This document shows, in pieces, positions 11,658-14,839 of a stretch of DNA of 14,839 bases (position 1 is its first letter; each line of letters starts with the position of its first letter). The DNA comes from Streptomyces exfoliatus. GTDB lineage: Bacteria; Actinomycetota; Actinomycetes; Streptomycetales; Streptomycetaceae. The stretch lies in NCBI RefSeq assembly GCF_000725545.1, contig NZ_JNZP01000053.1, positions 1 to 14,839 of the forward strand. The letters run 5' to 3'. The position numbers were made by a program, and so were the translations under genes. The notes below the pieces were generated by a model. That model did not search any database. It worked only from the letters and a program-made list of their open reading frames with translations, and was not told the DNA's origin.

Positions 11658-14570
11658 ATGGGGGATGTGCACAAGGATCCGCTGGCGGAGCTCGCCTTCC
11701 GCCTGCGCACCCTCAAGGCGCGGAAGCGTCTGCAGATCGCCGGGCTGGTGCAGCGGACGGGGCTGGGGCGGACAACGGTCAGCCTGGCGCTGAACGGCCA
11801 GAAGGTGCCTTCCGAGGCCACCCTGGTGGCTCTGGCGAAGGCCCTGGGTACGGATGTGGAACCGCTGCTGGCTCTTCGAGAAGCCGCCACCCCCGTACCG
11901 CAGGTGCGCGAAGCTTCTGCGAGGAGAGCCACCCGCAGATTGGCCGGGCCCAGGGCACGGCCCTCGTTTGAGGAGCGGTACCTCAGCTACGTGAGGGAGC
12001 GGCATTCGCAGCTGACCGTTGTGGGGCTGGACTTGAGTCGGCCGGAGCGTGCGCGCTGGCCGCTGGACGCGGCGTATTTGAGTTTGGAGCTGGCGGAGCG
12101 GCAGGAGGACTGGTCTGCGGGTGGTGAGGAGGCGGGGCGGCCGTCTGTCGTGGTGAAGCGTGCCGAGCACGCGTTGGCCGGCTGCCGGCGCGTGCTTCTG
12201 CGGGGGCTTGCTGGCAGCGGGAAGACGACGCTGTTGCAGTGGCTGGCTGTCGCCGCGGCGCGTGATGAGCTGCCGGAGGAACTGGCGGGCTGGCGGGGGC
12301 TGATCCCGTTCGTCCTGCCGCTGCGGACGCTGGTGCGGCGCGGGCCGTTGCCGGAGCCGCACGATTTCCTGTCCTCGGTCGGTGCGCCCCTGGCCGCCGC
12401 GCAACCTGAGGGCTGGGTCGATGGTCTCCTTGCCAGGGGGGAGGCGCTCGTCCTGGTCGATGGCATCGATGAGGTTCCCCAGGAGCACCGGGGTGCTACG
12501 CGGGACTGGCTCGAACGGCTCCTGGCGGCCTACGGGGACGCGCGGTTCGTGGTCACCACGCGTCCGTCCGCTGTGCCGGAAGGCTGGCTGGCTCCCTCGC
12601 ACTTCACCGAACTGTCGGTACGGCCCATGAGTACCGGTGACATCGGGGTCTTCGTTCACCGGTGGCACACCGCGGCCCGGCACAACGCGGCAACCGATGC
12701 CGAACGCTCACAGCTGGATGATCTCGAAGCGGCGCTGCGGTTCACGGTGCGTGCTCAGCGCGATCTGGCGCAGCTGTCCAGCACGCCTTTGATGTGTGCG
12801 CTGATCTGCGCGCTGCACCGGGACCGCCGCGGTCATCTGCCGCACAGCCGTATGGAGCTCTACGAGGCAGCGCTGTCGATGCTGCTGGTACGCCGCGACC
12901 TCGAACGCAGCATCGACGTCCCCGAAGGTATCCAGCTCACCGAACACCAGAGCGTCCAGCTGCTGCAGCGTCTGGCCTACTGGCTCATCCGCAACCGCCA
13001 GACCGAGATGGAACGGACCACCGCAACGGCCCTGGTCGACGACGCGCTGCCGGCCATGCAGGCCGTGGCCGAGCAGGGCAGTGCCGAGCGGATCATGACG
13101 CACCTGGTCGGCCGCAGCGGGCTCCTGCGCCAGCCCACCATGGACACCATCGACTTCGTCCACCGCACCTTCCAGGACTACCTCGGCGCCAAAGCCGCCA
13201 TCGAAGCCCACGACTTCCCCCTCCTGGTCAACAACGCCCACGACGACCAGTGGGAAGACGTCATCCGCATGGCCGTCGCCCACGCCCGACCGACCGAAAG
13301 CACTGACCTGCTCCGCCGCGTCGTCAAACGCGGCGACACCGAGGCCACACATAGGGGCAGGCTCCACCTTCTGGCAGCCGCCAGCCTGCAGTACGCCACC
13401 GAAATCGAACCCGACACCCGCAAACTCGTCGAACAACGAGCACGCGCCCTCATGCCTCCCCGCTCAAAGGAAGAAGCCGAAGAACTCGCCGCACTGGGAC
13501 CAGGCATCCTGGACCTACTGCCAGGGCCCCAAGGCCTGGAACACGACGAAGTAGGCCCCGTCATCACGACCGCCGCCACCATTGGCGGTGATCACGCCTA
13601 CGCCTTTCTCAGCCATTTCACCCAGTCCCTTGCTTCTGGCCCAGTAACCCACGACCTGGTCGACGGCTGGAAGAACTTTGACGCTGTCTCATACGCGCGC
13701 GACATCCTGCTCCCATTCAAAGAACGCCTACTTCTGACCATTAACACCGATGATCAGCGCGATGCCCTGAGATTCCTAAAACCTATCAGTAAAGTCAGCT
13801 TCCAAAAATCCTTCACTCCAGAGGAAATAATAGAGCACCTCTCGCCTGAGCACACCCAAAGACTGAATATCCATTCCAACCATGCACTAACAGATCTGAA
13901 ATTTATCCGCCACCTACCAGCTCTAAAAGAGCTCGCCATATCCGAGTGTGACCAACTCACAGAAATCGATGACCTCGCAGGATTACCCTTGTCAGAACTG
14001 CACCTACTAAAATTCCCGGACGAATCGTCTTTCGATGCCCTGAGTTCACTGACGGAACTCACATACCTTGCCCTTTACACCCGCCTGCCATGGGACAGCC
14101 TAGAAAACATGCCAGCACCGCCAGGCTTGACCACACTGCGCATGGCTCGCTGGATTGACACACCCCTAAGCGGAATTTCCAGATGGCAGCTCCTGAAAAG
14201 CCTGGTAGTTAACTCAGCACCTACCCCTGCAGAGTGGCAAGAAATTTCTTCGTTGCCACACCTGGCAGAACTTTACGTATCAGAATATGACCTTCTACAG
14301 GCCCCACTAATGCTCAGCGTGACACATCTACACCTGTCACCCACCGACGCGGATACACAATTGAACCTAGTCCCTGAAAAATTTCCCAACCTTAAGACAA
14401 TTTCCATCAACTGTCGCGCAGCCGTGCCCGATATCGCCGATATTTCACCCCTTAAGGAAATCGAAGAGCTGCGAGTATCCCTGGAGTATGCAGACAAAAT
14501 TGTCGGCCTGAGAGGTTTCAAGCCAGATAACATCCACCTATATCCACGTCCCCGCATAGCAGGAATTTGA
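11658..14570 (+). CDS. XRE-HTH / NACHT NTPase / leucine-rich-repeat protein (970 aa), NLR-like
   Basis: Domains in order: an XRE-type HTH at about residues 8-70 (VQRTGLGRTTVSLALNGQKV, then 'PSEATLVALAKALGT'); a linker; a NACHT NTPase at about 175-340 with Walker A GLAGSGKTT (183-191, K189), Walker B LVLVDGIDE (264-272, with the D.IDE form typical of NACHT) and a sensor-1-like VVTTRP (298-303); then NACHT-associated helices (PLMCALICALHRDRRGHLPH, SRMELYEAALSMLLVRRD) and the winged-helix motif IDFVHRTFQDYL (498-509); a helical middle; and leucine-rich repeats from about 725 to 965. NACHT-LRR proteins are bacterial relatives of animal NLRs, and several bNACHT proteins defend against phage. Here the effector place is taken by a DNA-binding domain, so output could be transcriptional or through another protein. 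ATG 11658 has GGGGAA seven bases before it. The repeat region is AT-rich compared with the front, and residue 776 is a TTA leucine codon. An AfsR/NB-ARC regulator is the main alternative, but the D.IDE and HRTFQDYL motifs favour NACHT. Confidence 0.88.
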   Translation: MGDVHKDPLAELAFRLRTLKARKRLQIAGLVQRTGLGRTTVSLALNGQKVPSEATLVALAKALGTDVEPLLALREAATPVPQVREASARRATRRLAGPRARPSFEERYLSYVRERHSQLTVVGLDLSRPERARWPLDAAYLSLELAERQEDWSAGGEEAGRPSVVVKRAEHALAGCRRVLLRGLAGSGKTTLLQWLAVAAARDELPEELAGWRGLIPFVLPLRTLVRRGPLPEPHDFLSSVGAPLAAAQPEGWVDGLLARGEALVLVDGIDEVPQEHRGATRDWLERLLAAYGDARFVVTTRPSAVPEGWLAPSHFTELSVRPMSTGDIGVFVHRWHTAARHNAATDAERSQLDDLEAALRFTVRAQRDLAQLSSTPLMCALICALHRDRRGHLPHSRMELYEAALSMLLVRRDLERSIDVPEGIQLTEHQSVQLLQRLAYWLIRNRQTEMERTTATALVDDALPAMQAVAEQGSAERIMTHLVGRSGLLRQPTMDTIDFVHRTFQDYLGAKAAIEAHDFPLLVNNAHDDQWEDVIRMAVAHARPTESTDLLRRVVKRGDTEATHRGRLHLLAAASLQYATEIEPDTRKLVEQRARALMPPRSKEEAEELAALGPGILDLLPGPQGLEHDEVGPVITTAATIGGDHAYAFLSHFTQSLASGPVTHDLVDGWKNFDAVSYARDILLPFKERLLLTINTDDQRDALRFLKPISKVSFQKSFTPEEIIEHLSPEHTQRLNIHSNHALTDLKFIRHLPALKELAISECDQLTEIDDLAGLPLSELHLLKFPDESSFDALSSLTELTYLALYTRLPWDSLENMPAPPGLTTLRMARWIDTPLSGISRWQLLKSLVVNSAPTPAEWQEISSLPHLAELYVSEYDLLQAPLMLSVTHLHLSPTDADTQLNLVPEKFPNLKTISINCRAAVPDIADISPLKEIEELRVSLEYADKIVGLRGFKPDNIHLYPRPRIAGI

Positions 14571-14756
14571 GTTTTATTCGAGTCAGCCGTGCTCGCATAA
14601 ATCCTTCCCGCCCCGTAGAAGCTGGAGGAGCGCGCGGCAGAGGCGGAAAGTGCACGGGTATGGGCAAGCCCCGCAACCCGTACGAGGGCTCCGGGCATGC
14701 GGGACGGGTGGGCCGAGTGCAGCTCCTGCACCTCGGCGGAGCGGGGCGTGCAGCTG
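14571..14756. other. Downstream gap after the NACHT gene
   Basis: The first ~30 bases still have the lower GC of the LRR region, then GC content returns to the genome level at about 14605. One plus-strand frame after a stop at about 14625 (KLEERAAEAESARVWASPAT) looks mildly coding-like, but it has no start and does not resemble the missing SUKH end. No gene is called. Confidence 0.3.
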
Positions 14757-14804
14757 TCCTGGGGTCTGCCGGAACGGGGGGGGGAATCCGGCAGACCCCT
14801 GGAC
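14757..14804. terminator. Long hairpin terminator downstream of the NACHT gene
   Basis: The stem ggggtctgccgga (14761-14773) pairs perfectly with tccggcagacccc (14787-14799) around a 13-base loop containing a G-run. After one T-T mismatch it extends by four more pairs (tcc and g with gga and c). It probably ends transcription from the NACHT gene and from whatever lies to the right. Confidence 0.7.
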
Positions 14805-14839
14805 TGCCAGAGCGGTCCCATGCGCTCGCCACCCGCCTG

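Noticed and set aside
11532..12683. A 383-codon open frame on the minus strand
   Set aside because: It is antisense to the XRE-NACHT coding region, is low in hydrophobic residues and rich in Pro/Arg/Gln; a mirror frame of the real gene.
12708..13436. A 242-codon minus-strand frame inside the NACHT gene
   Set aside because: Its Gly/Val/Asp-rich composition is the usual antisense product of a high-GC gene, and the sense strand encodes conserved NACHT motifs there.
1..14839. CRISPR array
   Set aside because: No series of regularly spaced direct repeats was found; repeats seen are single palindromes or one duplicated 10-mer.

Overview
The window looks like chromosomal DNA of a Streptomyces or close relative. 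It is GC-rich with strong third-position bias, many starts are GTG, several genes look leaderless, and most small genes resemble hypothetical families that I know mainly from Streptomyces. All family calls come from reading the sequence; no database was searched.

Layout. Bases 2-340 are the 3' end of a Ku (DNA end-joining) gene with a lysine-rich tail. Bases 568-1533 hold a minus-strand set of small genes: a DUF6104-like short ORF, a 126-aa hypothetical protein and a DUF6233-like protein, the last two overlapping by 4 bases. A 50-aa two-helix membrane protein follows at 1900-2052. Bases 2199-4104 are a gene graveyard. A secreted-type HNH (GmrSD C-terminal/DUF1524-like) nuclease gene is split in two by an 873-base segment that carries an intact 124-aa hypothetical gene and a frameshifted tyrosine-recombinase relic. 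The 5' end of the nuclease gene is fused to a decayed IS5-type transposase. Bases 4142-8897 carry small single genes: hypothetical proteins, a membrane-anchored protein, a short DUF1963/YwqG-like protein, a GntR winged-helix remnant, a LURP/scramblase-like protein and a two-helix membrane protein. Bases 9058-9954 encode a nucleotidyltransferase-fold protein on the minus strand.

The right third looks like an inserted defence cassette. A SUKH (SMI1/KNR4) gene is cut off after about 70 codons. Right behind the break come a multi-HTH, excisionase-like DNA-binding protein (10572-11195), a 69-aa two-helix membrane protein on the minus strand (11326-11535) and, divergent from it across 122 bases, a 970-aa protein with an XRE helix-turn-helix, a NACHT NTPase and leucine-rich repeats (11658-14570). 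That protein has the layout of a bacterial NLR-related (bNACHT-type) anti-phage sensor. It has a DNA-binding head where an effector domain would normally sit, and its repeat region is clearly more AT-rich than its NTPase region and contains a TTA codon. A strong hairpin terminator lies downstream (14757-14804).

How the genes may work together (inference). The NACHT protein is the best candidate for a real system: the LRR part would sense, the NACHT part would switch, and the XRE head could bind the shared intergenic region and control both itself and the small membrane protein. The SUKH and DUF1963 relics and the HNH remnant resemble the orphan toxin/immunity debris that collects at Streptomyces accessory loci.
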